Assembly (NCBI GenBank): GCA_038277395.1
Contig: CM076192.1
Location: forward strand, 16,074,987-16,138,986
DNA: 64,000 nt
Source of the DNA: Dryocosmus kuriphilus
Taxonomy: Eukaryota; Arthropoda; Insecta; Hymenoptera; Cynipidae
Direction: 5' to 3'
Below are positions 1-12,327 of the stretch, piece after piece. Below the pieces are notes generated by a model, which worked only from the letters and a program-made list of their open reading frames with translations, searched no databases and was not told where the DNA came from. A program made the translations under genes and the position numbers. Numbering within the stretch: position 1 is the first letter of the stretch; every line of letters starts with the position of its first letter.

Positions 1-63
1 TTGACGTTTTTTGTGCGTGCGGTTTGAGTCAGTTTTTGCATACATATTTTTGGGTAGCACGAG

Positions 64-1478
64 TCATACATATCGAAGACACAAGCTGCCCAGTTCAACG
101 CCATTCTTACAATTTGACCAGATACACAAGGGTAATCCTAATTTTAATCTGACTACAAAGTCAGGTGTATTTCTCGGTAAGCGAAAAAGATTCTTGAAAA
201 GACGAATCTGTGCTTTTTCGTAGACTTCCAAAAAGTTCAGACCAACAATGTGAGCTGCGTATAATAAGGTGATCCTCATAAGCGATTCCTAAACTTTAAT
301 AATAGAAGGCCAGGAAGAACATTTGGTTCGAATTAGAATATTGTAGACCACCGTCGAGGCTAAGTTGGCTCTACTAGCTGCAGCATGAGCTGCCAAGCTG
401 AACATTCCTGATCTAGAAAAAATCTTACCAAGATAACCGAGAAAAGAAACAAGCTTCAGCTGACTACCATCATATTTCAATCCAAGAAGTTTTTTGCCAA
501 TTCGACCTTTTTTGAAAATAGTATACTTGGTTTTGTCTTTATTGACCGTTAATTTATTAATGTTACAATATTCCAGTAGGGCATCGGGTTTCCTTGCTGC
601 ATAAATTTTAGATTCGGCTAGGATAATTAATTCATCTGCATAAATTAAAACTATAATATTCTTATCACCCACAATTCTAAGGCCGCCCAAATTTTTTCTT
701 CTAAAGAAAATCTCAATATCGGAAGTTAAGGGATTAAATATTATCGGACTCAAAATTCCACTCTGCAGAACCCCTTCCGTAATCGGTAACTCCTCTGAGA
801 ATCCATTTCCCACCTTTACACGGGTTGAAGCTCTTTCATATAAACTTTTAAGTGACCTAATTATTTTCGAGCTTACACCTAAATCATGACGTGTTGTCCA
901 GGCGAGGACATGATTGACCAAAGGAAACGCCCTGAAAAATCGATTACTATGGCTTATAGATGTCTGTCTTTTTTTTGTAGACAAATCTGAGAAATGGCGG
1001 CCAAAGTGAAGATATTATCAACACAACCCCTTTTCCGGCGAAAACTCGCTTGCGCTTCTGGAACGATTTGACATAAAGACTCCCATTTTTCTAATCTAGA
1101 TAGTAAAATCTGCGTAAAAATTTTTAGGATTGAGTTTAGAAGAGCAATCGGTCTATAGTTATTGGGATTTAAGGGATCATGTTTCTTGTGAAGCATGTGT
1201 GGCGAAGATTTTGTCCAGTCAAGAGGTATATATTCTTTTTCAAATATTCGATTAAAAAAGGACTCAAGATTCAGGAGCCAATTGGAAGGAAAATTCTTGT
1301 AGTAACAATTTGATATCTGTTCAGACCCTGGGGCCTTATTTGGTTTTATTTTGTTAATTGACGACATGATCCCTTTTACTCTAATGCTGCTGTCTAGTAA
1401 CGGATGACGAACATCCGTCAAAAAGGATGGAGACAGATGTCTCAGCGGAAATGTAAAGCGGATATATAATTTTCCCAA
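64..1478 (-). pseudogene. LINE ORF2 reverse transcriptase and C-terminal domain, fragmented
   Basis: Three overlapping or adjacent open segments (1478-954, 984-289, 279-64) together cover the reverse transcriptase of a LINE, which copies element RNA at a nicked target. Visible family motifs are NKAPGSEQIS (the usual KAPG-D region), NYRPIALLNSILKI, and RRKRGCVDNIF. The catalytic box reads IYADELII where YADDL is expected, so the second catalytic aspartate is glutamate. The segment ending at 64 has the LINE C-terminal pattern KNLFRLPRNTPDF. Frames change near 970 and 285. The copy is non-functional. Confidence 0.85.
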
Positions 1479-1922
1479 TCTCCTGTGGTGAGAGAATTTG
1501 ATTTGATTTTCAAACCCCTAAATTTATTCACGGTTTCCTAAAAAGTCTTACTATCCTTGACCTTCTCAAGGCCCGCAATAGTATTATTTTCAAAATTAAT
1601 TTTTTTACGGCCCATTAGAGCTTGATACGACCTTTTAGCTTTGATATAAACCATTTTAGTCTCGTTAGAAAAGTTAGTGCTGCTGGCGGATTTTAATGTG
1701 CTAAGTCATAAAGTTTTAGTTTGTTGACAGTCGATATCGAACCAGAGTTTGTCATGCTTAAATTGTCGACAAAAACTTTTCCTCTTTTTAAACATGTCAG
1801 CTTATATCACACTATCAAAAATTGCTTCCGTAAGATTCAAACTTAAATCATCAATATCGATTTTGTCAAAATTTACTTTGATCTTATTTGATAAATAGAG
1901 CTCGTTCGAAAAGATTTCCTGC

Positions 1923-2653
1923 TCACTCTCGTCCCGCTTGAGATAAGACAGTGTTTTTTTTGTTTACTTCAGAAAAGGGTATAGAGGGATCCACCTTCAG
2001 GTCATAAATTAAACCAATTGCCTCAGCATTGCACCAAATTAAGTCGCTTATGCTTTTCCCTCCTGTATTCACGAATGTAAAATTTGCTGGATTATCACTC
2101 CTCGATCTTCCGTTTATCAAATAAAATTCTTTTTCCTCCATCATTCCGACCAATCTCAGTCCCCTCCTGCCGTGTACAATATCCCGACTATCATGATGAG
2201 TACAGAAATCAGAGTGACAGCTATGTTTTTGAATTTATCTGACAGGGCACATAAAGTTTCTTCGAATAATTTTAAAATAAAATCAATATCAACTGCTGGG
2301 TTAAAATTACAAATACCCAAAATAAAATGTGTCCCATTATTATTGGAGATTCTTACCAGGATCCAATATTCTTATTTATCAATAAGTTTACAGTTTGAGT
2401 ATGATTTGCTTATAAGAAGAGCTAGGCCACCACTTGCCCTACCTGTTGACTTATCTTTTAGGGCGTTAGAGAAAAAATAATGACCGTTATCTGTAACATT
2501 AAAATTATTTGGTATTTGAGTCAGCCAGGTTTCGACAATACCTATAACTGCGAAATTAGCTAAATTAATGGCAGAGTTCAAAAATCTTACGTAACCATGA
2601 CAATTCCAGAATAGAAATTTTGAGGTGTTTGCGACCGTTTCACTTGAGCCCAA
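1923..2653 (-). pseudogene. LINE ORF2 N-terminal endonuclease fragments
   Basis: The segment 2653-2372 carries the start of an AP-type (EEP family) endonuclease: FLFWNCHGYVRF followed by VIGIVETWLTQ, matching the usual N-terminal strand and the catalytic glutamate motif (ETWL). The segment 2153-1923 lies downstream in the expected place for the rest of the nuclease but is poorly conserved. Stops and frameshifts separate the two and separate both from the reverse transcriptase. In an intact element this domain nicks target DNA to prime reverse transcription. Confidence 0.7.
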
Positions 2654-2727
2654 GTTCCTTAGTTTTCTTGAAGTATTTTGTTTTGACTTTCATCCAAAGT
2701 GGTTTGAATGAGAGGAGGGAACATTTC

Positions 2728-3411
2728 TCACTGTATGTTGAGGTTGGTAGGAGGGGATTCTGAGGCCTTCCGTTTCGAATTACCTCCAGTGATCACTTCT
2801 CCCTGCTTAGCTTCCCCATCTCTGATCTCCTCCGCATTCCGAGTCGTATTCTGCAGCAATTGCAAATCCGCGCAATTAAAACATTTGACTTCTACATATA
2901 AAAGGTTATAGCTTAAGGAAACTTTTAGGCCACTCTCCCTTGCTATTTTCAGGTATGGAAGGAAAGTCTTTCTTTCTTCTTGGATCTTTTTTTTATAGTC
3001 TTCGGAGATGCTGTTTCCAGTACCACGAAGTTTCTTCAGTTGGGTCAATATGAGCTTTTTATCTTTAAATGAGCGAAGCTGGGCCAGAATAGGACGGGGC
3101 TGACGAGAAACCTCTCGCTCCTTACTACCCAGACGTCTAGCAGAAACAATTTGATCCATTTGTAACTCGGTGTTAAGATGACATTTAAAAATCCCACAAG
3201 CCATATTCTCTGGATTTTCATCACTCTCTTTAGAAACTCCAAACACGATCAAACTGTTATTCCTGAGAGCCCTGTTTATAGCCTCTATTTTTCTGTCCTG
3301 TTCCAGGATGATGGATTTTAATTTTTCTTGTTCGTTTTTGAGTTCCTTGTTTTCAAGCGTGAAATGATCCACTTTATTGTGGAGAGATGGAAGTAAGGAG
3401 ATGAAACACAA
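2728..3411 (-). pseudogene. LINE ORF1 protein (coiled coil plus RRM-like domain)
   Basis: A 227-residue open frame. Residues about 5-50 are a heptad-like, charged coiled coil (LENKELKNEQEKLKSIILEQ). It is followed by NSLIVFGVSKESDENPEN, the characteristic start of the RRM-like domain of L1-type ORF1 proteins, and a basic C-terminal half. Such proteins trimerise and coat the element RNA as a nucleic-acid chaperone. The ORF lies directly upstream of the endonuclease segment, as expected. It is the longest intact piece of this LINE, but its partner ORF2 is broken. Confidence 0.75.
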
Positions 3412-3420
3412 GCACCGATT

Positions 3421-5814
3421 GGAGCTGCGTGAACGATATACTGATGAAACTGAGCGAAGACACTTCCTACGTTCATTTACTATTTATTCGAAGAGTGATC
3501 GAACTGCATCCAAACCAAGTACATTTGTATCACAATAAAGACCGTTGCCCACAATAGAATCAATTTGTAGAGTATATTTTTTACAATTCCGTAACTGAAA
3601 AAAGGTGTATTTTACTTTAGTTAAATGTATTCATTAATATTTTGTTCAGGAAAATAGCTTACATACTTTTTTTAAATAAAGAAAGAGTGGCTAATATCGA
3701 CGTTGTCGTTTGTGTACATGAAAGATATGTATGTATACAATATTTACCACCACGTATGCGATGTTTCGTTGCTTGAGAAGTTTTATATCTAACCTTATAC
3801 TTCTTTAACAAATTTTTGTAAAACTGTCGAACTAGATGATCATTTTTTTCTAAATTATTAGTAAAGAAAGTAGTAAAATCATCCAGAGTAACCATTACAC
3901 ATACAATAAAGAAACAATGCAATATTGCCCCTAAACATTCGAAGCCGAACTTTACGGTCTCCTCTGTGCTGCTCCATCTGTAGAGGGTAAAATTTCCCCG
4001 CAAACGAAGAATATGTTTAGTTATAAGAGACAGTAAACCGCAGCTTTCAATATAGGTTCCTCGCTATCTCCAACGCAGAAGACGATCTAATGACTTCCAA
4101 GTTGAAATTGATCATCAACGTTAGCTAAAATCGCAGCTGGTTCTGTTCAACGTGTAGGAATCTGGTATGCAGGGAATACTCCGTCTGTCCGAGCTTTTGG
4201 ACAGAGCAAAAGATTTGATTCATTTTAATTCTTTTTATATAAAACGTCAAGATCTTATAACCTGAACATTCGGTGGAATTCAATCTTGTCATGTTTTATA
4301 TCAAAAGAATTAAAATGTGTCATTCTTTCGTTTGCGATTAAAAAGCTAGTCAAGAAAACATTATTTTAATATGAATTTTGAGGTTATTAATAAACATGCA
4401 TTTTGATACTTCAGTTTGAAAATAAAGAATTTTATACTGAATATGCTTGTTTTTATTTTTCAATACAAAAATAACGTTCAATTGTAACGTGATATTATAA
4501 TGTAGACACACTAAAGCTGCAAATTTCAACAATACTGAGTCTCATTTTTATATAGTATTAACTACCAAATTTAAAAAAACGGCTCCTGTTTACATCCGTG
4601 AACAGTAAAGTACCTCTTTATGGGGGCCAAACTGGCTGGTCGCCATCTTCCTTACCTTACGATTTCTGTTCCCAGTTAATAAGCCAAGGTGGTCCCTTAT
4701 ATCAATTTCAATTGTGGAAAATTCTGCGTAAAGAATCGGTATGTAGTTTGATGGTGAAAAATGACTGACCTGTGATGTACCAAAGCAGTATTATCTTATC
4801 TCTAGAGAAACTGTGCGCAAAAGAGGTGCTTCGGCATAGCCTGTTTCACAAATATTGCAGTAAACAAATAACTTTTCCCAAAGAGCAAACATTAGATTAG
4901 GTGGATGTCTAGTAGTTTACTTCTTCCTTTTAACTGAAAGTGAACTGTCTGGTTAAAAACCAAGAATGCGTGATAATTTCTCACTGAGCACCAAAAACTG
5001 TTGACCAGGCAACGAAAATAATTCCGGACACTATTTTCCTATACGTAGGTAGCTGCTGTTGAGTTTTTCATATTTAAATTTAATGTATTGGCTTAATTCT
5101 GGAACATTACTGACTTTATTTATAAGAGCCTCAATATCGATATAAGGACCCGGTTCGAAGAAATTCGCAGGGGGTTTTTCCACACATCAGTTATTACTTA
5201 CGCCTGTCTCTCCTCTTCTTTCACGTTAATAGTTTTTAAAAAATCTTCTAAATTATCTTCTACATTATATATTATATGTTCTGTGCTCAGCGTATCTTCA
5301 GCACTTCATATTTGTGAAGAAGATCAATACCCTGCTCCACCGTAAATCTATTTTTATCATTAAAATCATATTTTGGGTATTTATTTTCATCTTCTTTCCC
5401 ACTACTCATACGGGCGGTGCGATTCTCAAATGAATAATCATGTCTTACATGAAGAAATGTACGAGGAAGTTGTATTTCTGCGAGTGTTATATTCGGGGAA
5501 ATATTTCATACTGCTATTGCTTGATAAGGTAAGGTAAAATTAATCCACATTCATTTTATAATTTTTTCAAATGTTTGGCTATAATCCACGAGTTAAATTT
5601 GACAGGACAACCCGCCCGCCTGACAAGGTATTGTTTTTTTTGTTTACCTTGCCTCTATTCAGTAATATTTATTCAATTTTAAATTCTTCCTCAGATATAT
5701 CTTTATTTTTACAACGGTCCATTCCTGCTTGTCAAAAAACAGTGCATCGATTTCTTACCCTGCTAAATCTTTCAACTCATAGACAAAAGGCGATTGCATT
5801 TGATTTGTGATAAC
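3421..5814. other. Unassigned AT-rich DNA
   Basis: No recognisable gene or complete element. A 114-codon open frame on the minus strand (3659-4003) has no motif I recognise and sits in AT-rich sequence; I treat it as chance. A short inverted repeat at 4221-4317 is listed separately. The right border with the Polinton is uncertain: integrase homology starts near 5815 but the Polinton end could lie further left. Confidence 0.5.
4221..4317. repeat. Imperfect inverted repeat, ~33-bp arms
   Basis: The arm 4221-4253 (starting CATTTTAATTCTTTTTATAT) is matched by the reverse complement of 4282-4317 with a few differences, separated by a 28-base loop. It could be the remnant of a small foldback element. 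No flanking target duplication is evident. Confidence 0.6.
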
Positions 5815-6560
5815 TCCTTTACTAGGAATATTTTTTCGCTCCAGCCTGATTCATAGCCTTTCTCATAGACCTTCTTCTCATGACAGATTCTAACTTGATC
5901 AACGACACAGTACTTAGGCTTTTTTGTGGATTTTTTTTCTTCACTGAGTTGCTCTTAAATACTTTCCCACTCTTTGGAGGCATTGTGTAAAGTAACCTCA
6001 GCCGGGGCCATTTTGATACTGGAGTGCCTAGCATTATTGCAAGTATCCACAATTTTCTGCAAAACTTCAAGATATCGTCGCTTACTCTGATGGGTAAAGT
6101 AACGCCAGATGCGTTCCCTAAGAGTTGAGTTGAACCGTTCTTCTACACCTGATTTGACATTAGGGTCTTTTGTTACGCGAAATTTTTTCAATTATCTGAG
6201 AAAAATTTCTGAAAAGTATCACCTAAAAACTCCTTGCCTTCATCCGCTTGTAGGCACATCGGAACACGGTTATTACCTCTCTGGAGGATACGTTCGAAGC
6301 CGTTTCTTACTTCTAAAGCAGTTTTACTTCTAAGAGGTTCCAAAGAGGCAAATTTACTCAAAACATAAATTACTACCAGTAAAAAAGCATGATTATCATT
6401 GTAAGTGGATAAGCTTCGTAGATCTACTAAATCAGCCTCCCAGACAATATCAATAGAACTAACATTATAATGAAATCTTTGAAATTTTTTACGAAAAGGT
6501 CCATATTTCCCGAATGTGTCCTATTACTTTAACCACGCATGTACTTGAGCACTAGTGAAA
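5815..6560 (-). pseudogene. Polinton-type DDE integrase
   Basis: Minus-strand translation gives a nearly complete integrase core. The motifs are VWEADLVDLRSL (first catalytic Asp), LQADEGKEFLG (second Asp), and GVEERFNSTLRERIWRYFT with the catalytic Glu, followed by NNARHSSIKMAP. The C-terminal piece EKGYESGWSEKIF (near 5820) matches the end typical of this family. All three catalytic residues are present, but there is a one-base frameshift near 6185 and another before the C-terminal piece, plus stops further upstream. Integrases of this group insert Polinton DNA with 5-6 bp target duplications. The C-terminal and core segments are in different frames. Confidence 0.85.
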
Positions 6561-6793
6561 AGACTGCCAATTTGCTATTATTCTTGATCCAGTTTGACAG
6601 TTTCTTTGATTTTTTTGTCTAATTCGGTTACGGTTCTTTTTCACGAGTTCTTTTAGTTTTGTGTTTCTTGAAGTCTACGTGAATCATCAGTCTCGTCTGT
6701 GCTTTAATTGTCTGTAATGAGCTGATGAAATGTAGAGTGAGTTTTGTTACTGATGTCACGCCGCAACTATTTATCAGTCGGAAATCGCCAGTA

Positions 6794-7314
6794 TTATTTA
6801 TTTTTCACGTGGTCTCTTGGTATACTAAGCTCTCGAATAATATAAGCAAACTGATTTCTACTAGGTGGAGCGAATCTTTTTCTATATCTTGAGGTATCAT
6901 TAGCAGGATCTGTAATGTTTGAATCTAGAATACGTTGACCGTCAATGAAAATCGAGCCACGTTTATCCCATCTTATTCTGCTGATAATATGCGGTCTTCT
7001 TAAATAATTGAGTAAAAAGATACATTTTGAATGAAAAGTTTTAGGCACTGATGCTGTAATGGCTTCTACAGTTAGAAACTCTCCATCGGACGATTCATCG
7101 TCTCTATGTTTACTTTCCTCCTCCTTTTTCCGATAGGCAGTTTTCTGGCATCAGCAACAAAGAGGAGACATTTTTGTAACACTTGAATATATATTTTCCA
7201 CTTTTCACGTTCATCCTTTGGCGAAGGTGAAAATAAGATACGGCTCATTTCGGAAACTAGTCTACCAAGATTATTGCCTTGTATTTGTGCTGTGAAACTG
7301 GGGATTAAGGGCAT
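6794..7314 (-). pseudogene. Polinton-associated conserved protein (function unknown)
   Basis: Two open pieces (7314-7072 and 7048-6794) read as one protein with a break near 7060. The second contains GSIFIDGQRILDSNITDPAN followed by an Arg/Lys-rich stretch and SIPRDHVKNK. A pattern of the kind 'DG..I.GS+I..L..D..R.RK' recurs in an unnamed protein found beside integrase genes of insect and cnidarian Polintons. The first contains a basic RRRKV segment. I recognise the association, not a function. It lies upstream of the integrase in the same orientation. Confidence 0.5.
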
Positions 7315-7459
7315 AATTTCCGGATTACTAGTTTTTACAGTTGCCTGTTTTCAAACTTGCTTTTGCTCTTGTATTTTATCCACCTATTTACTAGAAATGA
7401 GTACCATTTTTCTGGCATACTCCACTTTGTTGATGAATTTCTTTAGGATGATCCACTGA

Positions 7460-9515
7460 ACAAATCAAATAGGAAACTACCAATAATTGGTGCAAGTAAT
7501 AGAGGTAAAAATCCCCCTCTTTTACGATAATATTATTTTTCTTCTTCCACGTACCGTGGATTTCCTCTAATTTTCTGAGTAGTTTTTTTTATGTTTTTTC
7601 AACCTTAACTTCTGCTGCTTCTTAGTGTAGTGACATACTGGGCGAGAAAAACGCGACCGCCGAAAAAAGCGTAAAAAAGGCGCTTGCCGCGTCTACTTTA
7701 TATAGTGGGCGATTTTATCGCGGTCACATGCGAACCGCTGATACTTCTCCTGTTAAATTAGGCGGTAATAAACGCAGTGGAATGCGGTTCGCCTAAAACT
7801 GCTGCTGCAAAATCGCCGTCAAACCGCTTTAAAAGGCGGAACAATCTGACACTAGTCATTTGATTTTGTGTGTTGAGCCTTCGAAACCACGCCTCCTAGT
7901 GGAATGCGCGAAAAGCCTGTAACGGTCTAGATTTTCCTGCCTTTGCCCAACCTTCCTATCGGATACTTCAGTCTAGCCAGGGTAGGGTTTCTAGGAATGA
8001 TTGAACAATGTTTTCTCTAAGTGCAAGAGCGAGGCAGATTTATTTTTTCATCTCAACGTGTACATCTTTGCATATAAATTTGATTCGTGAATGGTTGTGT
8101 GTGTGGGTGCTGTGTTCACGTAGTTCTCGGAGTGCCGATTCACTACGGGAACCGTACACCTTGGTTCGTCGTCAGTATGTCGGGGCGGTATGTCAGGTCA
8201 GTCTTGGGGAATCACAAGTGTAGGAACGTCTACTCCTTGGGATTCCTTCAACCTTCTGCCTACCATCGGGGCACCGATTCGTAGGAGGAAGGCATGAGTC
8301 TCACCGGGTGAGAGCCACCGATCCGCTCGGTGAGTCGCACTCGGCTCGACTGCCTGTTTCTGGTCGTACGTTCTAAGGTATAGAGCCGGCCAGTGCCGGC
8401 GGCGCGTGGTGGGAGAGTATGGTGCGGGAGCGTGGCAAGAAAGCGTGGTGGGATACAATCTCTATGGCAAACCTACAGGCTTGCTTGATACTAGTGCGCA
8501 GAGATCCATTGGCTGCACGCCCAGGGTATGTGGATGAGTGTAACTCACTCGTCACAAGCCAATCCGCCAATATGTCGCAGCAGAAATTTTGCGAATTTCT
8601 GCCTAAAGCCATGGTTCGTCTAATTAATCACTATCCGTATAAATACACATGATGCGGGGAAAAACACCTGACGCTACTTTCGACGATAAAGCGGTTAACC
8701 TGCCCAATATATTACTACACTTAAGCGTAAAATTTCCCAATAGAGTACTTAAAGCGCAATCACAAATATATTTAATGAGTAGGGCATCCAAGATTCACGT
8801 CGTTGATCAGAGTTTAGATGAAAAAGTGTACGTGCATTTTTCTTGCTACTTGGTTTGCCTTGTAACGATTTGTTTTTGTCCTAAAATGGGGTGAAGCCCC
8901 ATTAATCATCTCACCGTACGCTTCAGCCTAGCCAGGGCTTTGGGTTTTAAAGACGATTGAAACAAATCCATATTTTGTACAGAAAATTAAAAACAACCTT
9001 TATTCTCCTATAAATGTACATCTCTACTTAAAAGCTAATGTGAGTGTGACGAGTGAGTGGATATGGGAGTGGAAATGTGTATGGGTGAGAGATAAATACA
9101 TATCTGTGTGTGTGTGTTATGTGAGCGCAGTAGCATAAGAAGTGTGTGTGTAACGTGTGCGATTTTAACGTAAAGCAGAGAAGATACGTATAAACGGGCG
9201 GATTAGAGTAAGTGGGAGCGAGGGTTGCACGCAAACGCGCGAGCGTGGAGAAAAGACTGTGGCGGTATCTGAAAATCAAACAGTAAGGCGGTTAGTGACA
9301 AAGCGTAGGCGTAGGGTCTTCACGAGAGAAAGAAGGGCGTCGTCCCCTGAATCCGAATCACTTTCAATAGTAGTAAACGGTACGGCGCGGTGAGAGGGAG
9401 AGGGTGAGGGGCAGGACGTCTCGGCGACGAGATTTGTTACGCGCTCTTGCCTATAGCTGGTGCGGAGGTAACTGTCTTACCCCAGGCTGGAGTTTGGCCA
9501 GCCCACCCTTTCATT
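7460..9515. other. Non-coding tract interrupting the Polinton
   Basis: No gene recognised. 7640-7860 is a patch rich in GCG/CGC words. 8100-8450 and 9010-9470 are more GC-rich than the surroundings, with GT-rich patches near 9090-9160. Two diverged direct copies begin with CTTCAGYCTAGCCAGGG at about 7966 and 8920. Each is followed by GATTGAA, a TTTATT (AATAAA on the minus strand) and TGTACATCT, suggesting repeated 3' ends of minus-strand transcripts or LTR-like remnants. Short open frames here (for example 8419-8652) show no homology signal. Confidence 0.5.
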
Positions 9516-10099
9516 TGACACACGGCCATGGTTGTGCTCTCTGATCGTGCGTTGAGTGAGGTTCGCTAGGAGGGTGAAGGTGACGGAAGCTGCGTCCCCG
9601 GGGTGGTTCAGGTTGGGTCGATTATCAGGCGGCACAATCTTCAACCGGATAGGTGGCCATGGTTGCGCCCTCTGGTCACGTATCTAGCGAATTTTCCCTG
9701 TCAAAGGTGGGTATGTAGGAAGTCTTGGTTCGGCCGGTTTTTAGCCGACGTAACCGTTGGCCAGGTGTACGGCTATAGTTGCGCCTGCTAGTCGCACACC
9801 TGGTGGACAAACTGTTTCCTCGGGTTGGCTCAGGTTGGGTCGGTTTTCAGGCCGGCACAATCTTGGACTGGACAGGTGACCGTGGTTGCGCCCTCTAGTC
9901 ACGTGTCCAGTGAGCTTTCCCTAGGGAAGGTGCGCATGGAAGGAGTCCTGATTAGGCCGGTTATAGCCGACTTAACCGTTGGCCAGGTGTACGGCTATAG
10001 TTGCGCCTGCTAGTCGCACACCTGGTGGATACACCCTTGGAGGATGCCCAGTTCGATGCCGGTCGCTCTACTATGGTTGCTCCCTCTAGTAGAGAGACC
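9516..10099. repeat. Array of six hairpins with conserved loop and co-varying stems
   Basis: Six inverted repeats surround a shared loop close to ATGGTTGCGCCCTCT. Stem positions are about 9518-9526/9546-9556, 9647-9658/9674-9685, 9761-9774/9790-9803, 9868-9880/9898-9910, 9983-9996/10012-10025 and 10061-10072/10088-10099. The stems are 12-14 bp (shorter in the first) with 1-2 mismatches or G-T pairs. The stem sequences differ (GGATAGGTGGCC, CCAGGTGTACGGCT, CTGGACAGGTGAC, GGTCGCTCTACT), yet each remains complementary to its partner. Hairpins 2-3 and 4-5 belong to a ~222-bp tandem unit whose flanks (CAGGTTGGGTCG) also repeat. The pattern argues for selection on structure in RNA or cruciform DNA. 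I cannot assign a known family. Confidence 0.7.
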
Positions 10100-10554
10100 A
10101 GCTTGTTTCACTGAGTGCAGATTGAGCTGCTCCACGGCGAACTGTCTCCTAAGTGCCTACGTCGCTTCTTTTAGCTTCTCGCTGTAGCAGGCGCAAAGTG
10201 GTGTGGGGTGGAACGGCTATGACGCTTCTCTCGCCTCGCTCAGCACTGAACGACATTCTGTCCTTATGAATATGCTGATGCAACGGGCGACAGTACTGCC
10301 AGTTACAGACTCCTTTCGACATCATTACAAACGTGCAACATGTACTTGTCCCTGGGGCCTCCCTTTATACCTTTTATAGGTGCTTATACATAATGATCTG
10401 AGTCATCTGCAAATATACTGGTACGAAATTGGCAATTACCAGGAGTAGAGTGTTTCAAATTAAGAAGGAAATAACTGTGAGGTTGAGAAGCGGCTTCTTG
10501 ATATGCTTCTTTTAAAAAGCGTGGATTTTCAGGGTAAAATTGCCGAGCTAGATG

Positions 10555-10995
10555 CTAAGTTTGGGTACGATCTCGAGGATTCTTAAAAGCAATAATGTAT
10601 TTTGCATTTAGAGATATATCTTTTTGACCATCGCCCTGAGGAGAAAGGCTTAGAGGAATTAAAATGACATTGATATTTTTAGGATGCCTTCCCTTGAATA
10701 GATCTACAATTGTATTATTTGAAGACTTCCTCATTAAATCATCGATAACTATGAATTTAGGTCTAGAATCGGTGGAATAATCAGAAGACATGGTAAGCCT
10801 TCACGGAATTCTATCATTTTTTCAAATCCCTTGTGAGCTATTTGCCACTCGGAATACTAGAAAATAATACACTCAATATGTGTATCGCACACACTGTTAA
10901 GGAAACGAAGAAACTTTTTTATAAAAAACGTTTTACCACGTCCTGATGGTCCACATAACAAGGATGTAAATTCTAACCAAGGATTTCTTCTGCTG
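10555..10995 (-). pseudogene. Polinton packaging ATPase (FtsK/HerA superfamily)
   Basis: Minus-strand translation gives a Walker A loop, LLCGPSGRGKTFFIKKF (about 10920-10985), and, about 60 residues later in another frame, a Walker B block KFIVIDDLMRKSSN. These are followed by NINVILI and AKYIIAFKNPRDRTQ, the arginine-containing block typical of Polinton and NCLDV-type genome-packaging ATPases. The usual protein would pump element DNA into a capsid. An in-frame stop after CIIF and a frameshift near 10800 separate Walker A from Walker B. It shares the orientation of integrase and polymerase. Confidence 0.85.
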
Positions 10996-12327
10996 GCTTT
11001 ATTTCTTTTGTAGAAATCAATCAATCAGAAATTGTGCGCACAGTCAGATGTTCTTGAGCTGATTTCCCTAACCTCCCTCCATCACGTCAATGAATGAGAC
11101 TTTTTTGACTTGGTCTTTCCGAAAAGCCTTGAGATTAGCTTCCAAAGGCGTGCCACCCCCACCGCGCTGCGTTGGACGATTTACCGTAAAAATCTGGCTT
11201 TTAGCTGAAGCCTGGTCGCCTGCCGCAGGCTCGAGGAAAGAAAAATGAATTCGTTGTAGAGTACTGACCTAATTGATTATTACTTTTTACATAATAAGCA
11301 ATAATTTTTCTCTCATTTTGGAAGAATTAATGAAATTTAAAAGGCAAAATGTTGATTTCAAAGTAAATGATATTTTATTTTATTTAATATACAGTTATAT
11401 TATAGTCGTATATTTGTACTTTTATAATATAGTTAATAATGCATTAATTTATTCCTTAAATATTTTTTTCTCGTCTACACTCTAGCCTTGCAGCTTACTT
11501 AATTTTAAAAGAGGAAAAAACAATAAAAATATTTTTAAAGTAACTCCAAACCTAAACCCGAGGAACTGAATTGATTGGTGTGTCCTCCTTCAGGTAAATA
11601 ACCCTAAACGTCTTCCAAATTGAATTCAGACCCTCCAAGGTCTTAACTGCAGGGCATCTCGAGAAAGATCTTATCGTTGGCATCAAGGCCCACGGGCTCA
11701 ACTGAAAACAAAAAGTGAAAATACTCGTTGCTAGAACATAGAATATTATGCTAAAAATAAGAAACCCAAAAATAATGCACTTAAAGTTATTTTAGTTTAG
11801 GATGCAATATCAACAGTATGTGTGTGAGTGTAGGAAAGAGAGAGAGAAAGCGCGATTCTTCCTAGTTTTATTACAATTAAATAATTTTCTATTTGTATGG
11901 ATTAATAAAAAATATTTATTTTGCTATGTAACCAAATGGTAGAGAGTCATATCCTTCAGCTAATCGTCTTTTAGTGTATACTGGTCGGCATAATTTTTAC
12001 GTATTTTTTGTAACTACATAGTGTGTGATGTTGCACTTTGGTACCCTCACAAGAGTATAATTTTAAATTTAAATTTTAACGTAAGGACGAAGTATTTGGC
12101 GCTACGCGTAGAGTCGGCACTCCTTGGTCTGTCTGTATATTAATTTAAGTAAGATTAGTACATTTTGGTTTTGTTATTTTATTTTTTTATGGCAATTTGC
12201 GAGGATATTATTGCGGTCTTGAGTTGGGAAACTCGAGAATACTGTCTTCTCGTCGAGTCGTCGATTAGGGTCGGATGTCACCTCCTTTTCAGCGAGGCTT
12301 CTACAGTTCTGGGACCTTCGTCTACTT

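Larger units (their letters stand above)
1..3420 (-). mobile_element. Degenerate LINE (non-LTR retrotransposon), 3' end cut by window edge
   Basis: Reading from 3411 downward on the minus strand there is a coiled-coil ORF1, then an endonuclease segment, then a reverse transcriptase and its C-terminal region. This is the standard order of a two-ORF LINE. The reading frame is broken several times (gaps at about 2370-2150, 1920-1480 and around 970), so the copy is dead. No poly-A tail is visible because the 3' end lies beyond position 1. The clade is not resolved; an APE-type endonuclease plus a coiled-coil/RRM-like ORF1 fits CR1/Jockey/I-like groups. Confidence 0.85.

Noticed and set aside
8198..8652. 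Frames of about 80 codons on both strands as possible genes
   Set aside because: They have mutually antisense layout, no conserved motif, and sit in a repetitive, GC-richer non-coding tract.
9516..10099. Hammerhead-type self-cleaving ribozymes as the explanation of the hairpin array
   Set aside because: The CUGAUGA and GAAA core elements are absent on either strand.
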